Assembly: GCF_033807715.1 (NCBI RefSeq) | Contig: NC_084587.1 | Span: 22,754,017 to 22,818,016 of the forward strand | DNA length: 64,000 nt | Origin: Cololabis saira | Taxonomy: Eukaryota; Chordata; Actinopteri; Beloniformes; Belonidae | Direction of reading: 5' to 3' | Part shown: piece after piece, positions 13,884 to 25,408 of the stretch | Layout: each line of letters opens with the position of its first letter | Numbering within the stretch: the stretch's first letter is position 1 | Made by a program: the position numbers and the translations under genes | Notes under the pieces: generated by a model | Told to the model about the DNA's origin: nothing | Database searches by the model: none | What the model saw: the letters and a program-made list of their open reading frames with translations, nothing else

Positions 13884-14938
13884 AGTTAACTTAGTTTGTT
13901 ATCAGGGCAGTGAGAGCACGAGAGCCAGGGGAGACTTCCTAAAAGTGCTCAAATAGTCTTTAAGATGCAACAGCAACTTTCCTCACTTCTTCATGCTTTG
14001 TGTTTTCATGACTCTAGGCATCAGGTTAAAGGTTGTGAGACCATGGTCAAATTCAGTACAAATCAAATAACATTACGAAATATATCAATATTTTGTTTAC
14101 ATTATTTGCTTCAAAGGTGTTAATCATCAGGGTTTAACACAACAATTTGTTTTTAATATGTACTTGGTCATCTTTAGAATCCAACAAAGGCGAAAAGTCC
14201 ATGAATTTTTATACATGAAATGAAAAGCTGAGAACCTTCACACAAATACTCTGTGTTTATGACTATATACATGCACTCTATTTCTACAGTATGGTCTACA
14301 TTTTAGTCTGCATCACACAGGAATACAGTCTATAGTATAGACTCTATACTATTGCATCTGTACTTTTATTTTGAAGGTCTTCTTTGCTTGTATTAGTTGT
14401 AGCGCAGTGCTTTAATAACATCTGCCATGCTTGACATAAAACTGTAAAATAAACATGAGGTGCCCTTTGCACATTTGTATTCTAGATTTTTATTGCATTT
14501 TCAAAAAAGTATGATAGGACAGAGCGCACCAAAGAGAAAATGTATTTCTACAAGCAACAGCAGAGGATGATATCCAACAGACAGCCCCAACATGCTGTGA
14601 GATGTGATATAAAACAAAGCTGCTGGTTTTTCTTTGCAGGGGAGGCACCACTTTCACCTCTTCCTGACAGGAGAGCACAGAAGCTGGAAGAGGAGTCGGA
14701 AGTGTGATACATGGACAGGCAGAGTGAAAGAGATGCAGAGAGGCAAAGGAAACATTGGGAGAAAGACAGAAATAAATTAAAGAGACAGAAGGAAGGACTT
14801 TTTTTAAAGATTATGTTCTGGGAGGCCTGTCTGAGGAAGGGAGTGCTTTCAAGGAGTTACAGGCAGATGAGTGAGAAGGTGGAGAAAAAGGAGATAGAAC
14901 AGGTCAAAGCTGCAATGCTGACACTCAGTAAGAGACGA
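13884..14938. other. Unique DNA, no confirmed gene
   Basis: The + frame 14711-14962 is rich in Arg, Lys, Glu and Gln and would form a coiled coil, but it sits in purine-rich DNA and runs into the terminus of the neighbouring transposon. I do not accept it as a gene. Confidence 0.45.
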
Positions 14939-15392
14939 CAGAGGGCTGTTTCACAAAAGTAGGATTCAGAAATCCAAGATAAGAGATAAATCCAGGCTCC
15001 ACATAGCACGATCAGTTCATCCTGGCTTCATCCATTCAACAAGTCCAAACCAGGCTCAGGAGGTGCGGTTTTGTCAAGCCAGATTCACTGATTCTACAAT
15101 GGATAAATTGCGCGCGCCCTACTTCTGAAGTACATACTAATGAAAGGAACCACTGCTGCTTTTGTAAGGGAGCGACAAAGGGCATGGCAAACAATAGCGG
15201 ATTGCCTGAATGCGTAAATAGCCTAAAATACACATTTTTTAACCACGACTCTTAACGGAAAACGTTATAATCATATCAGTCAAGTATTTACCTGACATTT
15301 GCTTAGATTAACAACTTTAAACTAATAGATGAACAAGGAAGTCTATAATCTAATATGTGAATCTGACTGGATTAATTCTAGTTATTTGTGTC

Positions 15393-15564
15393 CTCAGTGT
15401 GTAGAGCGAGCACCATTTACAGAGGCTGTTGCCTTCATGCAGGCAGCGCAGGTTTGAATCCCAGTCTGTGGCTTTTTCCTGCGTGTTTTCCCCCCTCTCT
15501 CTATACCCTTTTCTTGTCCATCTACCTTACATCCTTTGAAAAAAAATAAAAAATTTAAAAAAAA
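15393..15564 (+). repeat. tRNA-derived SINE nested in the Harbinger element
   Basis: A tRNA-like head with a B box GGTTTGAATCC (15451-15461) and a plausible A box near 15399-15410 is followed by a C/T-rich body typical of fish tRNA-SINEs and an A-rich tail. Insertion within the Harbinger element makes the SINE younger than that element. Confidence 0.65.
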
Positions 15565-15774
15565 CGTTACTCTTTTTTGTTACACATTGTATCAATATCT
15601 ATAAAGTACAAACATGACTGGACCAAAGAGGACTGGGCAACCACTAACTGTGTCCCACCCATAGACACTGCCCCTTCAGACATGGTACATCATTCCACTA
15701 CTGAATATGCAACATAAACACATTTCTGTATGATATGGACTGACTGGCTAACATTAATCCAGTGAGTATTATTC

Positions 15775-15850
15775 ATTTTTCATTTATTTATCCTTTATTT
15801 ATCCAGGAAAGTCCCATTGAGATACAATATCTCTTCTGTCAGGGAGTCAA
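15775..15850. repeat. Dispersed repeat fragment (ATTTATCCAGGAAAGTCCCATTGAG type)
   Basis: Shares TTTATTTA(A/T)CCAGG, CCATTGAGAT-like and ATCTCTT blocks in order with 52477-52580. It is a common fish interspersed repeat, possibly the end of a non-LTR retrotransposon. The class is not certain. Confidence 0.5.
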
Positions 15851-15947
15851 AAGGCATTTAGACTATTGACACCTTTCCACGCTAGGTTAATATGAGTTTG
15901 GTTAATGGTCAAATGACTGAAATAAATTAATCAATTAAAAAAAATGT

Positions 15948-16330
15948 AATGCAGGTGGGGAAGATTATGGAGATGTGCATATATTCTTTTAATGCCAAAT
16001 ACACTCTTCTGATGGTGCGGCAAATAGTGGCTTTTGATAAGATCTTCAGCATACCTGAGTGCAAGTAGGAGCACTTGTGAAATATCTGAACCCAGCACAG
16101 ATCACCAGTGTAACGGTGAGGGCGTGGCTCAGCTCGGTGCGGTGCTTAGCTTTGGGACCCGGTAGTCTGCACAGGTAGCAGATGACGTCCCCAAAAGCCG
16201 TAGCGCTCATGAAAGTAATGGTTGGAAAAAGCCGGGACTTTCAAAACACTCCTTCTCATCTGAAAGCCCTTCTCAGTATACAGTAAGTGCTTCATCATCG
16301 AATACTTCATTCAAAAATTGGGCTTTAAAA
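15948..16330 (-). pseudogene. HARBI1-like Harbinger transposase remnant
   Basis: Read on the minus strand, about 15955-16047 gives LSKATICRTIRRVYLALK, the helix-turn-helix-like segment ahead of the DDE nuclease core in HARBI1-type proteins. Upstream in another frame is ALTVTLVICAGFRYFTS, matching the preceding ALTPLQTLCVALRFFASG-type motif. The two are out of frame, and the downstream DGTH-type catalytic region is not found, so this is a pseudogene. HARBI1 proteins are the DDE nucleases of PIF/Harbinger elements and act with a Myb-like partner. The family call rests on recalled consensus and should be confirmed by translated search. Confidence 0.68.
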
Positions 16331-16550
16331 AAGAAAATCCAAAACAAACAGATAAGAAAGGGGAATCATGGACAAAACACGGTGAACAGATAAAACACCC
16401 GGCATAATTAACCCTGGCTGTTAGCCTGGTCTGGAGCAGGCTAGCTGCAGAGGATATATTCCTATGGTAACTTCTGGCTTCTAATTCAGCCAGGACATCC
16501 GGGAAATCCCGGCTTAATCCGCTATCCTGGTTTTGTGAAACAGCCCTCAG

Positions 16551-17635
16551 GTGTCTCATGTCATAAAAACTGTATGATTGAAAAAATAAATGAATAAAAA
16601 TGCTGACACTGCACGGACTTTCTTCGTGTTGGCAGAGCATGATATTTCAGTCCCAGCTGCAGAAATGTTCCAACCCTGCAAGACATGTGGATATTAAGAG
16701 ATGTGCACATGTAAAGAATAAATGGTCATATACTGATGCAACTGATGTCTGGTTCATAGGCTCCAAGCGAAACCAGTGGCAAGGGTACAAACGCAGATGA
16801 GAAGGATGCTCCTCCTGCCGAGATAGAGTTGTGTGGCTTGAGCATCTGCCAGTTCACCACCCAAAAGGGAGTGTCGGTGGGCTCTTCAAACACCCTGCGT
16901 GGGTCCTCCTCCTTTTGATGCTCCAGGAGAGGGACAGGGCAGGGGGAACGGGGGCCACTCCTCCACACACGCTGTTGAGCTCTACTGAGCTCAGGCAGGG
17001 GAGAAAAAAAAAGGAGATGTTAGAAATAAAAATGGGCTCTGACAAATGAAAAAATACAGTAGAAACAGAAATGTAAAGAATTAAACACTAGTTTCTTGAC
17101 CTATCTGTAAGAAGACACTTAGTAATGGTTTAAATTGAAAAATGACAAGACATATACAACACACAGGTGCCATCTTGCCTATTGTGGTGGCACAACAGCC
17201 ACAAAAAAAAATAATCAAATTTTACTGCATTATCAGTTAAATACAATCTACGGCTTTGCACTTTACGTAGGTGTGACGGCATATACAAGCAGATAGCTGC
17301 TACGCTAAGCTGACGCCACTTCAGTCGCCATGTTAACAGTTGCAGTAAAACGCTCAGCAACCCTGGACATGATCCCATATTTCCATCATGGTTTATGATT
17401 TCTGTTCCTCTATGTTTTCCTGTGTGCTCTTCTTTTTTATGCCTTTTGTCCTTTAACTCTTGGTTTTTATTTGTTGTGTTTAGATTAACTTAACTGTTGT
17501 GGCTGTATTCAAAACTACACACCACACTGCCATTGTGTAATGATTTTGCCTAAATGTAGTTGACAGTACGAAAGTATGCAAACAGTTTGCTACAAATAGC
17601 TAGTCCTAGGGGGGGAGGGGAAGGGGCGGGCTTTG
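16551..17635. other. Mixed DNA with one unassigned minus-strand frame
   Basis: The minus frame 16726-16968 (80 codons, containing EDPRRVFEEPTDTPF and SFSSAFVPLPLVSLG) has more protein-like composition than its surroundings and is preceded by a pyrimidine-rich stretch. It might be an exon relic of a transposon accessory protein. No domain is recognised, so it is left unassigned. Confidence 0.35.
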
Positions 17636-17715
17636 TTTTTGCTCTGTAAAGCACATCGTGCTGCATTTTATTGTAAGAAAATTGCTATATTAATAAAGAT
17701 TTGATTTGATTCTTA
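17636..17715 (+). repeat. LINE-like 3' tail
   Basis: Contains GCTCTGTAAAGCAC, TGTAAGAAAATTGCTATATTAATAAAG and a (TTTGAT) terminal repeat, resembling the 3' end of a fish non-LTR retrotransposon or its SINE partner. The body upstream is not recognisable. Confidence 0.45.
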
Positions 17716-18259
17716 TGCAAAAAAAAAAATCCAGCGTGCAACTGGATAGTTAACCTCACACACTGTATCCCAATGCAATAGACCACGACAGCAGGAGCCG
17801 GTCATTATAGGCAGCTCTTTCTCCTCCTTTTGTTGCCTTCCTTGATTGTTTACATCTGTCTCTTTGTCTTTGAATTTTCCATTTTGATTTTGAATATTTT
17901 GTTACAGCAGCACTGTTTGTTCTTCAGCTTTTGATTAAAAAGGGACAAAAAATAACTTTACAGGTTTTAGTTCAGGTAGTTCCCTTACGCATGATGGTTA
18001 ACAACACTTTCACAACACTGCCATAAATTGGTTTTGATTTGATGTTCTATTTGGCCACACAAATTTTCTCTTTCATTGTAAATTGTAAATTCAATAGAAA
18101 ACACAAAAAAAATTGGAAAAAAGCTCATGCACATTGTGTTTTCTACTGTTGCGACATAGATGGATACCAGATTATAGTTTATGGTAAAATAATACAGAAA
18201 AACAGTTAATTCCAAGGGTTTCACATATTTTCTCCACTCACCAAAAAAGGAAACTGGAT
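17716..18259. other. AT-rich unique DNA, no gene seen
   Basis: No domain or repeat terminus recognised. Confidence 0.5.
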
Positions 18260-18379
18260 TACAGTTTTTCTCTATTGCTTAAACACATTTCACGATACTG
18301 CCCTCACTTTTCACAAAACTCTAAACACAAAACACTTTTCTAAAGCTACGTACACTAAACCTCACAGTTTCTTTTCAAA

Positions 18380-18543
18380 ACCAACCCATCACACCAAAAC
18401 AGTTGCTCATATGCTCAAAAACCAACCCATCACACCAAAACAGTTGCTCATATGCTCAAAAACCAACCCATCACACCAAAACAGATGCTCATATGCTCAA
18501 AAACCAACCCATCACACCAAAACAGTTGCTCATATGCTCAAAA
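18380..18543. repeat. 41-bp tandem repeat, four copies, inside the IS630-like element
   Basis: The unit starts ACCAACCCATCACACC and ends CATATGCTCAAAA. The four copies are nearly identical, with one T/A change in the second or third. It lies between the left TIR and the transposase 3' end. Confidence 0.95.
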
Positions 18544-18950
18544 GCAAACTCTGACACCAAAATACCACTCAAGGCCTGCAAAAATGTAAACACTACTGAG
18601 CATCATTAACCACATTACCAAAAAAATTGAAAACACAATGTTCACAGTGTGAGACTGTTCTTTATACAGTTTCACAACTGCCAGGATGCATTTGAGCAAC
18701 CCTTATTTATTCTCAAATATGTTTTGGGCATTTACTATAGATTTGTGCATTTCATGGGAATAGTTACATAATTCAGAAAATGCAGTAATATCACAACTCA
18801 ATGCAAAAATGAGTACCGTAAACTCCATAGAGGATCCATTACACACAATAGATACAGTACAGTAACAATTGAGAACACAATGTTCAGGGTGTGATTTCTT
18901 TTATTACAGTACGTTTGAAAATTGACACAGTATGTTGTATGTTGACACCG

Positions 18951-19396
18951 AAATCATGGGGCGTCATCACGTCGGGCTGGGTCGGGCCACAGGACCTCAT
19001 CAACGTCACAGGCAATATTGTCCATAGCCAAACAACGTGGGAAGAATGCCCTGGCATGCCGCACCCAGCCTTGGAACACCTCCACAGCCACATCATCACA
19101 GGCCAGGTCCATAGCCCTGAGAAGGTTCTCTCTGGTGTAAGGTTGGCGGTCATAGACCTTCCACCGCCATGATGAGAAGAACTCCTCTATTGGGTTTAGG
19201 AACGGAGAGTAGGGTGGCAGACACCCATTACTGTAATGAACTGCTGATTGATGTAACATCATTGACCTGGATGCTGCGATGGAAGCTAACATTGTCCCAG
19301 AGGATGACGTATATGGGAAGATCAGCTGGCCCAGGAATCTGCTGGTCTGACACGAACTCCTCTTTTTCTGTATTGATCATCTATTTTTGTTTTTGA
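18951..19396 (-). pseudogene. DDE_3 transposase fragment (IS630-like), frameshifted
   Basis: The minus strand at 19278-19303 encodes LWDNVSFHR, which contains the second catalytic Asp. After a frameshift, the frame 18954-19292 carries LPPYSPFLNPIEEFFSS followed by WRWKVYDRQPYTRENLL, where NPIEE holds the catalytic Glu. These are the hallmarks of the DDE_3/IS630-type nuclease that cuts and pastes the element at TA sites. The N-terminal DNA-binding part and first Asp are missing. The frame continues past the motif to its natural-looking end near 18954. Function is lost. Confidence 0.85.
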
Positions 19397-19827
19397 GCCT
19401 TCAGCAAACTGCACTGACTTATATAGGTGTGGTCACATCATTTGCAATAGGTGTTTTCAATTGTGAGTCGTTGTGTTTACTGATTGACACCAGGTATGTT
19501 CATTGTGTTCAAGTTTTGTTGATTGTGGGTATCATTTTGCATCACATGAGCTTCACAATGCATATTGGAGCAGAGTTATATGCAAAATGTGTTTTAGCAC
19601 GGCAAAATGTGTTTAGAGTTTTGAGAAAAAGGGGATGGGTTTTGTGAACAGTGTCTACAGGTGAATTGTGTTTGTGGTTGTGGCAAAAGGGGCATAGTTT
19701 TACTAAATGTGTTTAGGCAACTGGTCATTTGGTTTAGAGTACTGGGTTTTGTGTTTTGGCAATAGAGAAAAACTGTAATGTATTTATTACTTGCTTTACA
19801 GTTAAAATGGCACAAAGAAACGCTGGC

Positions 19828-20075
19828 AATTTTTAGCTCAGGAGTGTTCTCTTTAGGTACAGTGGTTTAGTCACTTTTACAACACCACATATTCACTCTT
19901 GTTTGGTGTCTTACTTTGCAAATCTCTCATCTTCTTCCTCATAACTTCAAGTCTCTTAGCTGCTTTTGTCATGATGTCCACTGTTAGACACAGCTGAGTC
20001 CACAACTGCTTCGGATGGATTTCCCCTTTAGCAGGGACACTGTGACCATGAGTGCTAGATGACACTTTCTAAAGT
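19828..20075 (-). repeat. Unclassified dispersed repeat, copy 2
   Basis: Diverged partner of the 13676 repeat, starting with the same GGCAATTTTTAGCT. The minus frame contains KQLWTQLCLTVDIMTKAAK followed by a basic helical stretch. It lies about 50 bp beyond the IS630-like terminus and so is not part of that element as bounded. Confidence 0.4.
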
Positions 20076-21724
20076 AAAAAACAAAAACAAAAAAAAAAGC
20101 CTCAGTCTTTCACATTAAATTGAAACTGATATTTTAGCATGAAACAACTCGTTTGTATTACTTTAATAAATACTATTGTTATTACTCCTGCTTTCATGAT
20201 CTCCTGTATTTGGATTACAACCCGATCTCCACATATTTACCTTTGATTCTATAAAACACTGCTTACGTCATAAGATTAATGTTTAAAGTCCACCCACATA
20301 TTGCTACATGATGAAGTTATTCATCTGCAACTCTTGCTACATGACAACATACACACATCACACACTGTTGATTCAGTGGCTTCTAAGGAAAAGGAGGAGG
20401 GTAAAGGATGGTGTTTAGTCTCCTGACTGTCACAGAGGACAACACTAAACGTTTCCTCCATATTTTTTCCAGTGTGTTAAACTTTTCCACTTCCAATCTC
20501 ATTTGCAATTCATGACTTTTCTCCTATACTCTCACTCTGAATGGACATAAAAATATATGGAAAGCAAAAATATTAGGAAAGCAGCTTAATCAAAATACAC
20601 CTACAGGTTGTACATTTTAATACAAATGCATTAAAGTTCTGTCTTGTGCAACATATCAACTTTAATTCTTGGATGGTAATAGTACTGTGTTTGAACTATT
20701 TTTAAGCATTTTTTTGGAAGACTGTGCTGCATATTACTAATATAGAACCTACTATCAAGTAGTAACTTTAAAAAGATAAATGTCATGAAAAAATATCAAA
20801 CTCATTTTCCAACAGTCCCAGGTCTTACTTTTCAATGTTTACATATGTTTTATGCCCATGCATGACACTTATTTTATATCAAACTGTAACAGATTTAAAG
20901 AGCTAAAGGAATCTTTCAGCAACTTCAGCAGTATTTAGTGAATAACAGGATCCCTTTGACGTTTTGCTATGTTGCCAATATTGCCAATAAAAGCAAGGAC
21001 TGTGCATCCAAACACACAGCAGGATGAGGTAAAACTGCACAGGAGAGTGGTGAGGGAGAGTGAGTGCTGTTTCTCTGTTTTATTGGCTTCTGAAAACAGA
21101 CCAATATTCAGCACTTTTAAATCTTAAAGATATCTTCTCGATAGGTTTAAGGCTAAATCAACACTCTCAATGTGCATCTGTGGGAGGATGGTGGGTATAA
21201 ATCCCTTGCTTTCCTTAGACCACTGATGATGACAAACACTAAGCAATGTGCATATATGCACAGAAGTAAAATCACATATGGTTTGAGTTTTGTTTTTTCC
21301 CCAGTAACTCAAAGATTTAGATGGTTGCACAAATTACAGAATAATTGTCATGGCAACAACAAAAAAATGATAGAGGGAGAAAGAACTTGTGTTCAACATG
21401 CCATGGACTGTGTTACTGCAAGGGGTGTTATTGCCTTATGAATGAGCCTGCTGAGCATGCGCAGCGGCTTCCTGCAGCCTGTTTCTGCTGCGCGTCAGGA
21501 TGAATGAGACGGGATGAGACAGGAAAACATTATTTGGTGGTCACAGTAAAAGTAGAAAAAAGTATATAAATAGTATAAAATAAAGCGAGCGAGTGGCAGC
21601 ACGTCGTTGCTGCGCTAAACGCCGTGAGCGCCACGGACAGATGATGCAGAAAAAAAAAAAGAAGTGGTGTGATTTGAAGGTGGAGGCCAAGAGGTACGGA
21701 GCCCCTAAAGGGACACAGATTTTT

Positions 21725-21727
<3 letters not shown>
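20076..21727. other. Unique DNA, no gene seen
   Basis: AT-rich to about 21440. It is then GC-richer (21445-21720), with CpG-containing blocks and a poly-A run, which may belong to an unrecognised element preceding the AT tract. Confidence 0.45.

Positions 21728-21768
<41 letters not shown>
21728..21768. repeat. (AT)n microsatellite
   Basis: About 40 bp AT. Confidence 0.96.
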
Positions 21769-21770
<2 letters not shown>

Positions 21771-21783
21771 ATGAGTTTTACGT

Positions 21784-21839
21784 GATTTATGGTTCCGCGT
21801 TACACCAACGCAGAGCCTACGGCGTAGGTGCGCCGTGTG
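21784..21839. mobile_element. Half of a palindromic Harbinger-type MITE
   Basis: GATTTATGGTTCCGCGTTAC followed by ACGCAGAGCCTACGGCGTA matches the left arm of the complete MITE at 54676-54803. The right arm is missing, and the sequence abuts the start of the next element. Confidence 0.7.
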
Positions 21840-22045
21840 TAGTGTTTCTCAATCCTGGTCCTCGTGGGCCCCTGTCCTGCATGTTTTAGATGCTACCCTG
21901 CTTCAGCACACCGTGATAAAAGTACCTGTGTCATCAACACAGCTGTGCAGACCTTGGTTACAAGCTAATGAGGACCTTTTATTAGAATCAGGTGTGTTGG
22001 TGCAGGGAAACATCTAAAACATGCAGGACAAGGGCCCACGAGTTA
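21840..22045. mobile_element. hAT-type MITE
   Basis: Begins TAGTGTTTCTCAATCCTGG. CCTGCATGTTTTAGATG on the left is the inverse complement of CATCTAAAACATGCAGG on the right, with a CAGGTGTGTTGGTGCAGGGA-type block between. This is a common fish hAT MITE family as recalled. The right end has diverged from the expected GAGAAACACT terminus. Confidence 0.68.
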
Positions 22046-23270
22046 GAGGGAGCCATAACATGAGTTAGGTTTCTTGCAAAGCTTTTGTAAGTTAATTTAG
22101 TAGCAAGTTACTCCAGCAATGGATCATTCTTCGTTCCTGTTTATAGCATCTTCAGACCTCCTCACCATCCCACGTTAACCTGTTTACATCATACCAGACT
22201 TGTGTTTAAATGTACCTTTGGAGGCTTGTTTATTGAGGGGACCAGCCCCGACACCCAACTCTCAATAAATTGGGCTAACAAACACAAGGAATTGAGCAAT
22301 GTAAAAAGGGCTAAAGAACATAAATGGGGTTTTGGTGAGATGTTTGGCATCTGATATCAAAATTTTGACAGGAAATGACAACTATCACTTAAACTCTATA
22401 CGAGAAGAATAGCTGTTTTTTATCAGTCTAGACTGGACACTGATACACTGACAGGTGTGTGTGTGTTTGTTGGTGAACTACAGAAACCAGTAGTCAAATG
22501 CACAGTGGAGGTCTGACAGTCTTTGACATGGAAAAGAATAATAATGGCAATGGTTCAAAAATGTCTGTTAAATATTGAGGAAGTCAGTGTCTTTTTGGTT
22601 CAAGTGATAACCAACCAACCAACAGGCTTAATAACGTGAAGAAATTTTCTTGACAAGCGTTTAATTTAACATTTTTATAAACATGATCTAAAAAAAAAAA
22701 GCAAGAAAGTCCTTACTTGCAGTCCTTGAAATAAACAGTTAATATTCCTGTCATGAGAGAACATTAAGAGAGCTACATTATCTATACATATAAAATAAAG
22801 GACATCAGCAATGATATAATATCTACAGCAGTGGGAGCAATGGTGACCTAGACCAGCTGACTGGAGCGGCAACACCATCTAAGTTAAGAGCGCTGTGAGG
22901 GATGGATACTGGGAGGCAGACATGAATCATATGTCTGGGAATTATGTCCACTACATTTAATATAGTGGGAGGGTATTTCTTTTCAGAGCCATGTGGTCCC
23001 AGCAAGGCAGAGACGGGGAAAACAAATCTGTAATGGGTGCACAATTGAATCAGGTGTCTGGTCCTCTTAAGGAAATTAAGTTGTCGCTGGAGCGAAGCCA
23101 CTTAATGAGAGGCAGGCTTGTGGACAGTGACGAATGGTGGGTGACAGTGACAAGGGTGTGAGGCTGCCACAATATCTGCATTTCGACTGGTGATGATTTT
23201 TCATCCATGAACCCCCCGGCTCCCCCAAAGCTACCCCCCCTCTCACCCCAAGCTTGTCTCTCTTTTCATA

Positions 23271-23274
<4 letters not shown>
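22046..23274. other. Unique DNA, no gene seen
   Basis: No recognisable coding domain. The block 22810-23130 is repeat-free and of moderate GC content. Confidence 0.5.

Positions 23275-23328
<54 letters not shown>
23275..23328. repeat. (CA)n microsatellite
   Basis: About 54 bp CA. Confidence 0.97.
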
Positions 23329-23332
<4 letters not shown>

Positions 23333-24232
23333 ACACTCCCTTCCCCTCATACTTCCCATTCCTAGGGTTTCAGTGGGGACACATTTGCTCCCTGTGTGAT
23401 ACTAGCCATTTATTTGCACATTTGTTCATGGGAAAGATGACAGCTAATAAAGAGGGGACTCATGCATTCTTTGACTTCACAGTGCATCTTGATGGTGGCG
23501 ATCATACAGTTTTAATAGACGGCTTTCCATAGCCTCAGTACAACTCACAGAACACGCACAGCCTGGTCTCTCCTGTGAATGGCAGTATATAATATTATCT
23601 GGCTTAAAGGAAACCCCATTTTGATAGAGGATGTGGGAGGTTTACTTTTATTACTTGATTTTATTAGGCCCATTGTTATGCATTTGTATGTGACTAAGCA
23701 GGTAGCTGCTAACTGTAAATGCCTAAAATATTTATGGAAGATTTGACTCAATTGCCTAATTTCAAAATGGAAATCAAAATAAGGTCAAATCCTTTTCATA
23801 TATGTGTGAAATATTTGAAATTTCGAAATTCGTATTAGACTCGGTGGAAACTCAAAATCCATTGTTTTGGTGTTCCATCTTTGTGTGGGCTTAGTTGCAA
23901 GGGCATTGACAGACTCTTCCTGCTGGGGTATGTGCCCCACTAATGATCAGCTCTACCCCACGAAGATTTTACACAGGAGTTTTAATGAGCTGAGGGTGTG
24001 GGATAATTTAAATAATAGCACTTGGGAGTTTTATGCAATTTAACTGAAAATATAAGCCACATTTAGCACAAAAAGTTCACACTTGCTTTTAAAATTTACT
24101 GGGTCTTTTGGTGCTTTGTACAATGCAGGCAATCTGAATATCAGTGCATATAGCAGTCCAGTGCACTGTTTTTTCATGTTTAGATGGTTACTCAAATTAA
24201 TGGGTCATTAACAGAGTTGACAAGCTGAAGAT
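23329..24232. other. Unique DNA, no gene seen
   Basis: No domain or repeat terminus recognised. Confidence 0.5.
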
Positions 24233-24321
24233 GATCCATTCATTTGAAACAAGTCTTCTGAAACGGGGAAACATCTGTTACATGCAGGGCAGGGGTCCTG
24301 AAGACCTGGGTTTAAGAATAC
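24233..24321. mobile_element. hAT-type MITE fragment (right end)
   Basis: GGGGAAACATCTGTTACATG, CAGGGCAGGGGTCCTGAAGA and the terminal GGGTTTAAGAATACTA match the right half of the hAT MITE family seen at 21840. The left half is missing. Confidence 0.6.
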
Positions 24322-24324
24322 TAG

Positions 24325-24713
24325 GCATGTTTCCATAAGCGGGGATTTAGGGTAAGCCTGCCAGAAAGTAACCTCTGACAGGGCTGAACCCTCCTTAGCG
24401 CCTTCTGCTGCTGTGTCGCCAATATATTGTAGTGTCCCACATCATTTTTTCTTTTATCCTCCATCTTGATCAAATGTACTCGCAGCAAAATGTTTCTGGT
24501 CCAGTAGGTTCAAATTACCGGTAATTGTGTTCAAATGTCTTATTTTCATGTGAGAGTGCTGAACATAATTTAGAAGTCCCGATTAGCAGAGACTTCCTGT
24601 CAGGTTTGTTCCTGTAGGTCAGAGTACTTCTTTTACTAAAGGAACAATTTTTGCCCCGTAAAAGGTTCCTGAAGGCCACTTTTGCAGGGCCATTCCTGGT
24701 AATGGAGATGCAT
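24325..24713. mobile_element. MITE with GCRTGTTTCCA-type termini, copy 1
   Basis: The left end GCATGTTTCCAT and the complement of the right end (TGCATCTCCATTACCAGG) are imperfect inverted repeats. The right 90 bp (GCAGGGCCATTCCTGGTAATG and upstream) closely match the right end of the element at 35126-35424. Non-coding. Confidence 0.6.
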
Positions 24714-25405
24714 CAACAATTCAGCCGCAAAAACTACCCAGAAACATCACTAATGGTAATGCACCAACTGCTCCATTGTATTGGCAGAAAGCCTGGATCA
24801 CATTAAAGACGGATGGTTCAGATGCAGTTTGTGCAACAACATATTTTATGCAGCATGATGATAAGGTATCTCAAATAGGTATTAAGCACGGCTACAAGTT
24901 AAGTGGAGATCACAGATATGGGTGGCTGAAATGAATTTCCTCTGTAGGTTGTTTGGACTCTCCCTTCAACATGATGCAAGTTCCACAATTTGGGGGGGAA
25001 TCCACATCCCAGGGAGCCAGTCGAGGTGGTTGGTGTATCTGGTAAAGATGACTCTTTGGGAGGTGTTTTAAGCATGTCCAAACGGGAGAGGGCTCCATGG
25101 CAGATCCAGAGCGCACTGGAGAGATTATATTACTCAGCTGACTTGAGAGCATCTCTTTCTTCCCCCGGAGGAGCTAGGGAAGGTGTTCAGGGAGAGGGAG
25201 GTCCAGACCTCTTTGCCTCTTCTGCTGCGGCTGTGACTCAATCTTGGATAAACAGAAGTGAACGGGTGGATAGACGGATGGTATGAGTCCAAGGAAATAA
25301 TTGGTCTCCATATCTTTTTTTAACCTTGCAAGGCACTAAGGCTCGGGTCAAAATGACCTAAGCCAGAGCAAAGGCCTTCAGTTCCTCAGAGGGCTTGCCT
25401 ACCCC
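24714..25405. other. Unique DNA, no gene seen
   Basis: Overlapping frames at 24899-25286 are on opposite strands and lack domains. Confidence 0.45.
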
Positions 25406-25408
25406 TTA

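Larger units (their letters stand above)
14942..16547 (-). mobile_element. PIF/Harbinger transposon, degenerate, with CAG target duplication
   Basis: The left end AGGGCTGTTTCACAAAA is matched by the inverse complement at the right end (TTTTGTGAAACAGCCCT), and the match runs on into AGGAT. The element is flanked by CAG at 14939-14941 and 16548-16550, a 3-bp duplication fitting the CWG/TWA preference of PIF/Harbinger. The minus strand carries a decayed HARBI1-like transposase. A tRNA-derived SINE (15393-15564) and a fragment of another repeat (15775-15850) are nested within. Because of frameshifts and missing nuclease parts the copy cannot be autonomous. Confidence 0.82.
18262..19775 (-). mobile_element. 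IS630-Tc1-mariner transposon with intact TIRs, dead transposase
   Basis: Both termini begin CAGTTTTTCTCTATTGC, perfect over 17 bp in inverted orientation, and the similarity continues through AAACACA. Each end is flanked by TA (18260-18261 and 19776-19777), the signature target of this superfamily. The minus strand encodes the D2 and E part of a DDE_3-type transposase, with a frameshift between them and no first catalytic Asp. The roughly 380 bp next to the right terminus, where the N-terminal helix-turn-helix should be encoded, is non-coding. An internal deletion is therefore likely, and the copy is non-autonomous. Confidence 0.88.

Noticed and set aside
14711..14962. 83-codon charged coiled-coil frame
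   Set aside because: It sits in purine-rich sequence and extends into the Harbinger terminus at 14942; no conserved motif.
18380..18543. Possible CRISPR array
   Set aside because: The 41-bp units are directly abutting without spacers, in a eukaryotic transposon; it is a plain tandem repeat.
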